Shown piece by piece: positions 1-10,305 of a DNA stretch of 64,000 nt (the first letter of the stretch is position 1; every line of letters starts with the position of its first letter). The stretch comes from Pseudomonas sp. Irchel s3h14. GTDB lineage: Bacteria; Pseudomonadota; Gammaproteobacteria; Pseudomonadales; Pseudomonadaceae. The notes beneath the pieces are model-generated. The model ran no database searches. It was not told the origin of the DNA and saw nothing but the letters and a program-made list of their open reading frames with translations. Position numbers and translations under genes: made by a program. The stretch spans positions 248,001 to 312,000 of the forward strand of contig NZ_FYDJ01000004.1 of the NCBI RefSeq assembly GCF_900187425.1, read 5' to 3'.

Positions 1-83
1 AAGTTTGCCTGACACACCGCGTTGCCGGGTCTTACGACTGCTACGCAGCCGAACGCAGCCTCGCAGGCTCGACAGCTGCTACA
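1..83. repeat. Type D intergenic inverted repeat, partial copy at the window edge
   Basis: This is the right part of an element whose other copies lie at 40794-40966 and 52266-52410. The shared arm ends in GGCTCGACAGCTGCTAC. The loop core, related to CAACGCGGTGTTTCAGG, reads in the opposite direction to the 52.3 kb copy, so this copy is inverted relative to it. The left arm lies outside the window. Confidence 0.75.
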
Positions 84-87
84 GGCT

Positions 88-119
88 GCTACCAGTGCTA
101 CCAGTGCTACCAGTGCTAC
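88..119. repeat. Short tandem repeat of GCTACCAGT
   Basis: Three full copies and a partial fourth copy of the 9-base unit GCTACCAGT lie between the type D repeat and the stop codon of the PIG-L-like gene. It looks like slippage expansion of the GCTAC end of the adjoining repeat. Confidence 0.85.
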
Positions 120-120
120 G

Positions 121-879
121 TCAGACGAAGACAATTTCATAAGGCAACCGTATCCGTTCCAGAAGCACCGGGGGTAGCAGCGGGGCGAGGCCGATTGCCG
201 GCTCGCCGTCGAGCTGGCTGGCATAGGCGTGGGTGGCGTGGCTTTTGCGCGCGACGGTCCAGGTGTCCAGGCGCACCTTGCGCGCGCGATGCCACGGGAT
301 AAGCCCTCGATCACGCGTTGGCCAGTGCCAGGCCCAGACCGGTACTTCGTTGAACGTCGCGCCGACCATTGCTGCAGCCTTGGCGCTGGCCCGGCCGACG
401 GCGTCATGGTCGACAATGCCATCTTCGCGCCAGGTGCTGAACACTACATCCCCGGGGCGTAAATAACGGGCGATGAATTGAGTCATCTGAAACTCGCGTT
501 CGGCCAGGGCGTTGTCGGTGAAGCCGCCACGAATCCATTTCAGGCTGTGCATCGGCAGCCCGAGCCGGCGCAAGGCTTCGAGGCTTTCCTGGGGGCGGAA
601 CACGCTCAAGCGTTTCTCCGACCACTGTTGCGAGCCCGGATGGCTGGCGCTGCCGTCGGTGATCGAGATCAATTGCAGGGGATGACCCAGGGTGCTGAGC
701 AGCTGCAGCAGGCCGCCACAGGTCACGACTTCATCGCCAGGGTGTGGGGCAATCAACACGGCGCGTGCGCCGGCAGGAACCAGGGTCTGAGTGCTGATGA
801 CAGGAATGTTGTCCAGTTGCGGGGCGCTGTTCCAGATTTGTACTGGTGGGATGCTTTCGCTGATGGAGACCGTTTTCAT
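121..879 (-). CDS. PIG-L/LmbE-like deacetylase family protein with altered motif
   Basis: A 252-residue protein of the PIG-L (LmbE) family, whose members are usually zinc-dependent N-acetyl-sugar or pseudo-sugar deacetylases. The first motif is at residues 45-50 as PHPGDE, and the second metal motif HDAVG is at 158-162. The usual first motif is (A/P)HPDDE. Here the first Asp, the general base in MshB-type enzymes, is Gly, while the metal-binding His and second Asp remain. There is no signal peptide or membrane segment, so it is likely cytoplasmic. An AAGGA ribosome site lies 7 bases before the ATG. It lies downstream of glgX on the same strand, with a 148-base gap that shows no terminator. 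The substrate is unknown and the activity uncertain because of the changed residue. Confidence 0.75.
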   Translation of the reverse strand: MKTVSISESIPPVQIWNSAPQLDNIPVISTQTLVPAGARAVLIAPHPGDEVVTCGGLLQLLSTLGHPLQLISITDGSASHPGSQQWSEKRLSVFRPQESLEALRRLGLPMHSLKWIRGGFTDNALAEREFQMTQFIARYLRPGDVVFSTWREDGIVDHDAVGRASAKAAAMVGATFNEVPVWAWHWPTRDRGLIPWHRARKVRLDTWTVARKSHATHAYASQLDGEPAIGLAPLLPPVLLERIRLPYEIVFV

Positions 880-1027
880 GGCTACGTCCTTGTTCTCGTT
901 GTTAGCAATGTGCGGCGCTCCAAACCCTGGATTGCCGCGAGCAGAGTATTGCTCATGTCACGCTATTCGTCGCCTCGATGTTCCATTCAGTACGTTTTTT
1001 TATCCGAGCTATCCCTGAAGGTCCATT

Positions 1028-3187
<2,160 letters not shown>

Positions 3188-3233
3188 AGGTGCTCCTGCA
3201 AAGGGGGGACAGTTCTTGGCTCTGGTTTTTTTT

Positions 3234-3272
3234 GAGGGCGAGCGAGCCCTCGGTGGCGAGAAGGCCCGCCAC
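3234..3272. other. Two adjacent intercistronic hairpins
   Basis: GAGGGC-GAGCGA-GCCCTC (3234-3251) and GTGGCG-N8-CGCCAC (3253-3272) lie between the DUF2934 gene and glgX. On the transcribed strand the first hairpin is followed by A residues rather than U residues, so it is not a standard terminator. mRNA processing or 5' protection of the glgX message is possible. Confidence 0.45.
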
Positions 3273-3301
3273 GAGGTCAATCAGGACACAGGTGAGAGGC
3301 G

Positions 3302-3616
3302 TCAGACAGCGGGCGGTTTACGCGCTGCTCGAGGCTTTTTCTCGTTGGCTTTTTCGCCCGGCGGGATGACCTTGGAGGCAGCGGCGGGCTTGGCTTTGGT
3401 TTTTGGCTCCGCCGCCTTGCCATTGGCTTTGCTGGCAGGGGCCTTGGCGGCGGCTTTGCTTCCAGCGGCTTTTGGCGATTTGCTCGGTGCCAGGGCTTCG
3501 GCTTCAGCCAGTTTGCGGGCCATCTCCCAGTGGCGAGCGTCCTGGCCCTCGGGTTTTCCTTCCGATTCCCAGATTTGATAGGCGAATTCGCGGATGCGTT
3601 TATCGTTTGTGCTCAT
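3302..3616 (-). CDS. DUF2934 protein with Lys/Ala/Pro-rich tail
   Basis: A 104-residue protein of unknown function. Residues 1-40 form a DUF2934-type segment (IREFAYQIWESEGKPEG, then a DARHWEMA motif). The rest, from about residue 43, is a low-complexity basic tail of repeated KAA, KAP and KTKAK units, like histone H1-type tails. AGGAG lies 7 bases upstream of the ATG at 3616. It sits 21 bases downstream of treY on the same strand, so it is very likely co-transcribed with the trehalose genes. The position matches the same small gene in the P. aeruginosa glgA-to-glgX cluster. The tail suggests binding to a polyanion such as nucleic acid, which is inference only. Confidence 0.8.
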   Translation of the reverse strand: MSTNDKRIREFAYQIWESEGKPEGQDARHWEMARKLAEAEALAPSKSPKAAGSKAAAKAPASKANGKAAEPKTKAKPAAASKVIPPGEKANEKKPRAARKPPAV

Positions 3617-3637
3617 CGCAATGCTCCTGAACTGAAC

Positions 3638-6424
3638 TCAAGTGTGGGTAGTTTGGATAAAAAGATTGATCGGAAAATCCACTAGCGCGTCGCTGATGTT
3701 CAACTCCCTTTGGTGTGTGACTGTTGTGCTTGAAAAAAGTCCCTTCAAATTTTCATCAGGGGCGGTGAACGATAATTTGACCCGTGTATCGCCCCACAGC
3801 GGCGCTTCAATCCGGGGTTCGGCACTGTTTTTCAGCAGTTCGGCGCAGCGTATCGGTACGATCACGATGGCGTGTTTTCCTTCCAGCGCGCGAGCAAATG
3901 CGAGCACCCGGTGAGCCTGGCTGCCGACGACTTCAAGGGCTTGATACGTCCCTCGTCGAAACAGTTCGGTGTGCTCGAGCCGCAGGTTCAATACTTGTGC
4001 GATCAGCGCTTGTTTAATGCGCCCATCGCGCCACTTAGCCAACAATTCGGGCAGTTCCAATGGCGTCTGCATCGACTGCTGTCGGCTGGTGTAATCCACC
4101 GGCCGGCGGTTGTCCGGATCGACCAGCGAGAAGTCCCAGTACTCGTTGCCCTGATACAGGTCCGGTACCCCCGGCACGGTCATGCGCAGCAAGGTTTGCG
4201 CCAATCCGTTGAGTGCGCCGGGGACGGCGATGCTCTTGGCTGCTTTGCCGAGGGCAGCGCGTAACAGTTCACCTTCGGGGCTCAGAAGCAGACGTTGCAG
4301 GAATTGCTGAACCGCTTGTTCATAAGCCTCGTTTGGCGCGCTCCAGCTGCTTTGCAACTTGGCTTCGCGCAAGGCTTTCTGTTGCCACTGCCACAGGCGT
4401 TGAGTGTAGTTCTCCAAGGCTGCTTGATCGTCACTGCGCATATCGAGCGGCCAGCTGCCGAGGATTGCTTGATAGAGGATCAACTCATCGCCCGCAGTCG
4501 GCATCTGGTCGTCATCACCCAGGGGGCGGGCGAGGGTCCGCCAGAGCGGGACTTGCTCGGCGTACCAGGCACTGCGCTCGCTCAGCACCGCCAGGCGCGC
4601 GCGGGTGTCTTCGCCGCGTTTGTGGTCGTGGGTCGCGGTGGCCAACAAATTGTCGGGGAAGGCTTCGAGACGGCTGATGCAAGCCGCATGGAAATCGGCC
4701 ACCGGCGCGCTGAACTGCTCGGTACTGAAGCCCACGTCATTGCGCGACAACAATGTCGCCGAGCGATAGAACGCGGTGTCCTCCACAGCCTTCGCCGCCG
4801 CCGGTGATGTCAGTTGCTGAAAACGCACACAGGCATGCTTGAGCACCTTGCGCGTCCGGCCCAACGAGCGTTTGCGCCAGGGTTCACCGCCCAGCCAGCG
4901 GGCCAGGCAATCGAGTACCGGCCAGTCGGCCTCGCCGAGGGTAAGTCTGGCACCGTCCATGGCTTGCTGGAAAAACACATCGTCTTCAGCCGAACGCCCA
5001 CGGGGGCTGATATAGGTGCGGTACACCGGGAAATGCACGATCAGTTCCTGCAACGCCCGACGGATCGCACCGAGGGTCAGGTCGCGGGTCATCAGGTCAT
5101 CCCGGGCCACTTGCAACAGGGCCTGGGCGACGCTTTCGAAGTCTCCGGCGAGGGAACCGTTGAGGATCTGCTGGCGGGCCAGTTGCGCTTCCTGACGGAA
5201 ATCGGCGGGCCGTTCGCTGTAACGATTCCACAGTTCGGCCAAAGTGTTGGCGCCTTCCGGAGCGTGTTGCAGCAGCGACAGCTGGTTCATGAACTCGTAA
5301 CCCGTGGTGCCATCCACCGACCAATCACGGTGCAGGGTTTCACCTTCGCCGAGGATCTTCTCGACGTAAATCGGCAGGTGCCGATCCGGCGACAGGCTGT
5401 CGACCCGCCGCCGCAATTTGCGGCAGTAACCCCGAGGGTCGGCGAGGCCGTCGATATGGTCGATGCGCAGACCGTCAACCAGGCCTTCAGCCACCAGTTC
5501 GAAGATTTTTGCGTGGGTGGCTTCGAACACGGCCGGGCGTTCGACCCGCAGGCCGCCCAGTTCGTTGATATCGAAAAAACGCCGCCAGTTGATGTCGTCT
5601 GCCGCCGTGCGCCAACTGGCCAGGCGATAGCTTTGCTGTTCAAGCAACAGGTGCAGGCGCTGGAAACCTTCGGGCGTGAGCGAGTCGTAAGCGCTGAGGT
5701 TGTGCTGGATGGCCTGCAGAATCGCCGGATCACTGGCCAGTTCACGCAGCTCTGTTTTCAGCGGTATCGCCAGACTGTGGGCGTCGGTTTGGTAGCTCAA
5801 GGTGCTGAATCGGTCTGCCAGCGATTTGAGCGATTCGGCGCTCAGTGGGTCATCGGTCCTGAGCAGTTCGCCGTAATTCGTCGGGCAGATCGGGAAGTGA
5901 TGCTCATAGTGCTCGACATAAAACGCGCCCTTTTGCGCATCAAAGCGCAGGGGCAGGGTGCCGTCCTGCAAGGCGATGCCGTAGTCGCTGCCGAGGAAGG
6001 GCAGCAGCAACTGGCCTTCCATCAACGGGTCGGGTGAATGCCACTGGATATCGAAGAACTCGCCGTAAGGACTCAGGCGTCCCCATTCCAGCAAATCCTG
6101 CCACCAGGGATTATCGCCACCGCCGACCGCCATGTGGTTGGAGACGATGTCGAGGATCAGCCCCATGTTCAGCTCGCGCAATGCACTGACCAAACGCCGC
6201 AGCGCCGCTTCGCCGCCCAGCTCCGGGTTGACCGTGGTCGGGTCCACGACGTCGTAGCCATGCATGGAACCGGCGCGGGCGCTCAGCAGGGGGGATGCAT
6301 AGACATGGCTGATGCCGAGGCTGGCGAAGTACGGCACCAGCGGCACCGCATCGTCCAGCGTGAAGTCTTTATGGAACTGCAGCCGCAGGGTCGCCCGCAG
6401 CGGTTGGGTAAGCGTTTGCTTCAT
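3638..6424 (-). CDS. treY: Malto-oligosyltrehalose synthase TreY
   Basis: A 928-residue GH13 enzyme that converts the reducing-end alpha-1,4 link of maltodextrins into alpha,alpha-1,1, giving maltooligosyltrehalose. Visible motifs are the N-terminal barrel start with HVYASPLLSARAGSMHGYDV, DIVSNH (92-97), GLRIDHIDGL (318-327, nucleophile Asp322), EKILGEGE (355-362) and ATHDHKRGED. The length is close to the family norm. The ATG overlaps the malQ stop codon in an ATGA at 6421-6424, so translation is probably coupled. With TreZ it forms the TreY/TreZ route from glucan to trehalose, an osmoprotectant pathway. Confidence 0.96.
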   Translation of the reverse strand: MKQTLTQPLRATLRLQFHKDFTLDDAVPLVPYFASLGISHVYASPLLSARAGSMHGYDVVDPTTVNPELGGEAALRRLVSALRELNMGLILDIVSNHMAVGGGDNPWWQDLLEWGRLSPYGEFFDIQWHSPDPLMEGQLLLPFLGSDYGIALQDGTLPLRFDAQKGAFYVEHYEHHFPICPTNYGELLRTDDPLSAESLKSLADRFSTLSYQTDAHSLAIPLKTELRELASDPAILQAIQHNLSAYDSLTPEGFQRLHLLLEQQSYRLASWRTAADDINWRRFFDINELGGLRVERPAVFEATHAKIFELVAEGLVDGLRIDHIDGLADPRGYCRKLRRRVDSLSPDRHLPIYVEKILGEGETLHRDWSVDGTTGYEFMNQLSLLQHAPEGANTLAELWNRYSERPADFRQEAQLARQQILNGSLAGDFESVAQALLQVARDDLMTRDLTLGAIRRALQELIVHFPVYRTYISPRGRSAEDDVFFQQAMDGARLTLGEADWPVLDCLARWLGGEPWRKRSLGRTRKVLKHACVRFQQLTSPAAAKAVEDTAFYRSATLLSRNDVGFSTEQFSAPVADFHAACISRLEAFPDNLLATATHDHKRGEDTRARLAVLSERSAWYAEQVPLWRTLARPLGDDDQMPTAGDELILYQAILGSWPLDMRSDDQAALENYTQRLWQWQQKALREAKLQSSWSAPNEAYEQAVQQFLQRLLLSPEGELLRAALGKAAKSIAVPGALNGLAQTLLRMTVPGVPDLYQGNEYWDFSLVDPDNRRPVDYTSRQQSMQTPLELPELLAKWRDGRIKQALIAQVLNLRLEHTELFRRGTYQALEVVGSQAHRVLAFARALEGKHAIVIVPIRCAELLKNSAEPRIEAPLWGDTRVKLSFTAPDENLKGLFSSTTVTHQRELNISDALVDFPINLFIQTTHT

Positions 6425-8499
6425 TGGTCACGCTCGGCCGCCTGAAGCCGCGCACAGGCGAGCAGTTCCAGGCGGCGGGCGGCGTCCGGGTCATCGAGCA
6501 AAGCTTCGCTGTCGCCGGGCAGGCGTCGGGACCAGTTGGGGTGCGTGTCGATGGTGCCGGGCAAGTTGGCTTGCTGTTCGATGCCCAAGGCATCTTCCAG
6601 CGGCAGCAACACCAACGGCGCACGGGTATGGCCGAGGAAACGTATCGCAGCGTCGAGCACCTGATCGGTTTCATGGGACTCTTCGCGAAAGTTCTGCGGG
6701 TCCTCGCTCAACACCCGGCGCAGGCCTTCGCGCTCGCGTTCGCGGTGATGACGCCATTCGATTTCACCCGGGGCGTCGACCAGGCCCAGTCGGGCGTTCC
6801 AGTCGATATCACGGCCATGCCACCAGCCATTGAGCGTCGGCAGGTCGTGGGTGCTGGTGGTCGCGAGGGCATTGTCCGGCCAGTCGAGAATCGGTTTGAA
6901 GTGCGCGTTGTCCTGTTCGAACAGCAGCACGCGCATGCCGAGGATCGAACGGGCGATGAGCTTTTCTCGCAGACCGTCAGCCACAGTGCCGAGGTCTTCA
7001 CCGAGGACGATGGTCTGGTGGCGATGGGACTCGAGGGTCAGCAAACGCAGCAGGTCATCTACCGGGTAATAGAGGTAGGCGCCGTCGGCGGGTGATGCGC
7101 CATTGGGGATCACCCACAGCCGTTGCAGGCCCATGACGTGATCGATGCGCAGGCCACCGGCGTGGGCAAAATTGGCGCGGAGCATTTCGATGAAGGCACG
7201 AAAGCCGTTGCGCACCAGACCTTCGGGCGAGAACGCGGAAATCCCCCAGCCCTGGCCGGTGCGGTTGAGAATGTCCGGTGGTGCACCCACGGTCAGCGAG
7301 GCGAGCAATTCGTCCTGACGACTCCAGGCCTGACTGCCACCGCCATCGGCACCCACCGCCAGATCGGCGATCAGTCCAATGCTCATGCCGGCGCTGCGGG
7401 CGGCGGTTTGTGCGCGTTCCAGGCAGCGGGTGATCAGCCATTGGCAGAAGGCAAAGAAGCCGATGCGCCCGGCGTTCTCTTCGGCGAATTCGGCCAGGGC
7501 CGCGCTGCGCGGGTTTTGCCATTGCTCGGGCCACTGGCGCCAGTCGAGGCTTTCACCCTTGGCAGCACGGACTTCTTGAATGGCTTCAAAGCGGCAGTGG
7601 TTTTCCAGGGCTTCGCCAGCGGCGTGACGGAAGCTGCTGAAGTCGGCATGCAACGGGTGTTCGCCCTGGACAAAGCCTTCGTACAACGCCTGCAACAGAC
7701 GATGTTTGGCTTCGGCCGCCACCGGCCAATCAATCAACGGCAAGGCTTCAAGGTGCTTGAGTTCCGCCGCCAGGCCGGTTGCATCAATCGCGGTCCGCAT
7801 CGCTCGATCACCGAGGATGGCACCCGGTGCGGCGTACAGGCTGTTGAGAAACAAGCGGCTGGACGGCGAATAAGGACTGTAACGTTGGGTGTCGCTGCCG
7901 AACATCGCATGCAGTGGACTGATCGCCAATGCTTCGGCACCGCGTTCGCCGGCCACTCGGGCCAGGTCTTCGAGTGCCTGGGTATCGCCGAAACCGCCAT
8001 CGCCCGGACGACGCAGCGAGTACAACTGCACGCTCAGGCCCCAGGCGCGCGGGATCGGACTGTCGACGGCATCGCCGACGCTGTAGCAGCGCGTCGGTGC
8101 CACGGCTAACGTGAATGACTGCCCGTCGATGCTGACGTGCTGATAACCGACCGGGATCAGGCCGGGCAGTATCGCCTCGGCATCCAGTTTTAAATGAAGT
8201 CGCGAGCCATCTTCAAGGTGGATCTCGCACGGTGTTTCGGGCCCAAAGTAATGCGCCAGGCTGAGGCCGACACCGAAGTCGGCGGTCAGCAGCGGCGGCA
8301 GGTGTCGGGTCTGTTGCACCTGTTGCAGTTCCAGCAGGCTGGCGTCGATTTCCTGGGCGCTGCCGGCAGGGTGGCCGAGTCCGGTGAGGACGTTACGCAA
8401 CACCGATGGAGCGACTTTCTGTGGGCGGCCGTTGGCGTCGATCCAGTCGACGGCCAGGCCTGCTCGGCTGGCCAGTATTTCCAGTTGCGCATCGCTCAT
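6421..8499 (-). CDS. malQ: 4-alpha-glucanotransferase (amylomaltase) MalQ
   Basis: A 692-residue GH77 enzyme that transfers alpha-1,4-glucan segments between maltodextrins, releasing glucose or lengthening chains. Motifs include GLRIDHVMGLQRLW with the nucleophile Asp, VLGEDLGTV with the acid Glu, and TSTHDLPTLNGWW near the C-terminus. I chose the ATG at 8499 because GGAGAG lies 5 bases upstream and it overlaps the treZ stop in an ATGA. A start 20 codons upstream would overlap treZ further. It sits between treZ and treY, consistent with recycling the short maltodextrins left after TreZ cleavage. Confidence 0.95.
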   Translation of the reverse strand: MSDAQLEILASRAGLAVDWIDANGRPQKVAPSVLRNVLTGLGHPAGSAQEIDASLLELQQVQQTRHLPPLLTADFGVGLSLAHYFGPETPCEIHLEDGSRLHLKLDAEAILPGLIPVGYQHVSIDGQSFTLAVAPTRCYSVGDAVDSPIPRAWGLSVQLYSLRRPGDGGFGDTQALEDLARVAGERGAEALAISPLHAMFGSDTQRYSPYSPSSRLFLNSLYAAPGAILGDRAMRTAIDATGLAAELKHLEALPLIDWPVAAEAKHRLLQALYEGFVQGEHPLHADFSSFRHAAGEALENHCRFEAIQEVRAAKGESLDWRQWPEQWQNPRSAALAEFAEENAGRIGFFAFCQWLITRCLERAQTAARSAGMSIGLIADLAVGADGGGSQAWSRQDELLASLTVGAPPDILNRTGQGWGISAFSPEGLVRNGFRAFIEMLRANFAHAGGLRIDHVMGLQRLWVIPNGASPADGAYLYYPVDDLLRLLTLESHRHQTIVLGEDLGTVADGLREKLIARSILGMRVLLFEQDNAHFKPILDWPDNALATTSTHDLPTLNGWWHGRDIDWNARLGLVDAPGEIEWRHHREREREGLRRVLSEDPQNFREESHETDQVLDAAIRFLGHTRAPLVLLPLEDALGIEQQANLPGTIDTHPNWSRRLPGDSEALLDDPDAARRLELLACARLQAAERDQ

Positions 8500-10292
8500 G
8501 GGCGCTCTCCATCCGGGGGTAGCAAAGGGGCTGCGGCCGTGAGGCTGACTAGCGCGCAATACGGGGCAAGGGTGCCCTCATCCAACAGACCGGCTGACTG
8601 TGGCGGGAATTCGAACAACAACGAAGCGTCGGCCTGTGGGGAGTGGACCACCGGCGTGTCGCTGAGGTTCAGGTCAATGCACAACTGACTGCCATCGCCC
8701 AGTCGCCAGCGCGCCGTTACCGCACCTGCGCCCAGCACCTCGGCGCCCAGTGCTTGCGCACCGGGCAGGCGGGGAATGATCTGCTGATGACGGATCTGCA
8801 ACAGTTGGCGATACAGGTCGTGCATGGCGGATTGTCGGGTTGATGTCAGCTCGGGCCGTGAAGCCTCAAAGGTCTGGCGTGCGTTGGGGTCGGGAATCTG
8901 CTCGCGCTTGTGCGGATCAGCAAACGCGCTGAAGGCGGCAAACTCGTTACGTCGTCCCTCGCGGACCAGTTCCGCCAGTTCACCGTGATGGCTGGTGAAG
9001 AACAGGAACGGTTGCTCGGCGGCGAACTCGTCGCCCATGAACATCAGCGGGATCATCGGTGACAACAGCAGCAATGCGGTGGCTGCCTTGAGCGCATCGG
9101 GGTTGGCCAGTTGATGCAATCGTTCGCCCAAGGCGCGGTTACCGATCTGGTCGTGGTTTTGCAGAAACAGCACAAAAGCACTGGGCGGCAAGTGACCGCT
9201 GGGCTCGCCACGGGTTGTACCGTGACGGGTCACGTGGCCCTGAAACACAAAACCCTGGCTCAGGCAGCGGGCCAGTTGTTCAGTGGGGTTTTGTGCATAG
9301 TCGGCGTAATAGGCGTCGGTTTCGCCAGTCAGCAGCACGTGCAAGGCATTGTGGCCGTCGTCGTTCCACTGCGCGTCGAAGCCTTCTTCGAGCAGGCTGG
9401 CCTGGTTGTGTTCGTTTTCAACGGTCAGCCACACATGCCTGGCCGGATCGGTTTGCAGGCGAACCTTTTGCGCCAGTTCCTGAAGAAAGTCAGGGTCTTC
9501 GATGGCGTGTACCGCGTCCAGGCGCAAGCCATCGAAGCGGTACTCCAGCAACCACATCAACGCATTGTCGATGAAGAAGTCCCGCACCTCGCGCCGCCGG
9601 AAGTCGATGGCCGCACCCCACGGGGTGTGCTTGTCTTCGCGGAAGAAGGCCTTGGCGTAGCGATGCAGGTAGTTGCCGTCCGGGCCGAAGTGGTTGTAGA
9701 CCACGTCGAGAATCACCGCCAAGCCATGGCCGTGGGCGGTGTCGATCAGGTGTTTGAGTTGTTCGGGAGTGCCGTAGGAGGCTTGGGGCGCGTAGGGCAG
9801 GACCCCGTCGTAGCCCCAATTGCGATCGCCGGGGAACTGCGCCAGCGGCATCAATTCGATCGCACTGATGCCCAGCTCTACGAGGCGCGCCAGGTGCTGC
9901 TCGACTTCGCTAAAGCCGCCGAGCGCACCGACGTGCAATTCGTAGATCACCGCCTCATTCCACGGCCGCCCGAGCCAGGCGCTGTGTTGCCATTGATACG
10001 CAAGTGGATCGACCACCACGCTGTGGCGGTCGATATCACCGGCCTGCGCGCGGGAGGCCGGGTCGGGCACCTCCAGCTCGCCGTCGATGTTGTAGCGGTA
10101 ACGCGTGCCGGCGGGGCAGCGGGTGTTGATCACGAACCAGCCATCTGCCTGGGGCAGGAGTGGCAAGGACTGTCCATCTTCCAGTTCGACACTGACGTAA
10201 AACGCATCTGGCGCCCACAAGGCAAAACGCGTGTGCTCTGCGTCCAGCATGATTGCGCCGTGGGGCCAGGTCTCAAGGGTCCGTAACGGCAT
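8496..10292 (-). CDS. treZ: Malto-oligosyltrehalose trehalohydrolase TreZ
   Basis: A 598-residue GH13 enzyme that releases free trehalose from the maltooligosyltrehalose made by TreY. An N-terminal beta-sandwich (about residues 1-105) precedes the barrel. Motifs include GYDGVLPYAPQ, DVVYNHFGPDGNY, FDGLRLDAVHAI with the nucleophile Asp, TVENEHNQ and FLQNHDQIGNRALG. AGAGG precedes the ATG by about 9 bases. The gene starts 13 bases after glgA and its stop overlaps the malQ start, so it lies inside the operon. Confidence 0.96.
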   Translation of the reverse strand: MPLRTLETWPHGAIMLDAEHTRFALWAPDAFYVSVELEDGQSLPLLPQADGWFVINTRCPAGTRYRYNIDGELEVPDPASRAQAGDIDRHSVVVDPLAYQWQHSAWLGRPWNEAVIYELHVGALGGFSEVEQHLARLVELGISAIELMPLAQFPGDRNWGYDGVLPYAPQASYGTPEQLKHLIDTAHGHGLAVILDVVYNHFGPDGNYLHRYAKAFFREDKHTPWGAAIDFRRREVRDFFIDNALMWLLEYRFDGLRLDAVHAIEDPDFLQELAQKVRLQTDPARHVWLTVENEHNQASLLEEGFDAQWNDDGHNALHVLLTGETDAYYADYAQNPTEQLARCLSQGFVFQGHVTRHGTTRGEPSGHLPPSAFVLFLQNHDQIGNRALGERLHQLANPDALKAATALLLLSPMIPLMFMGDEFAAEQPFLFFTSHHGELAELVREGRRNEFAAFSAFADPHKREQIPDPNARQTFEASRPELTSTRQSAMHDLYRQLLQIRHQQIIPRLPGAQALGAEVLGAGAVTARWRLGDGSQLCIDLNLSDTPVVHSPQADASLLFEFPPQSAGLLDEGTLAPYCALVSLTAAAPLLPPDGERP

Positions 10293-10305
10293 CTATGAAA
10301 ACCTC

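Noticed and set aside
1..120. Reading frames across the first 120 bases
   Set aside because: The segment is a type D repeat and a 9-base tandem repeat; no frame has coding character.
3234..3251. Strong hairpin next to a T8 run considered as a terminator
   Set aside because: On the minus-strand transcript the hairpin is followed by A residues, and on the plus strand the T run precedes the hairpin; neither gives stem-then-U order.
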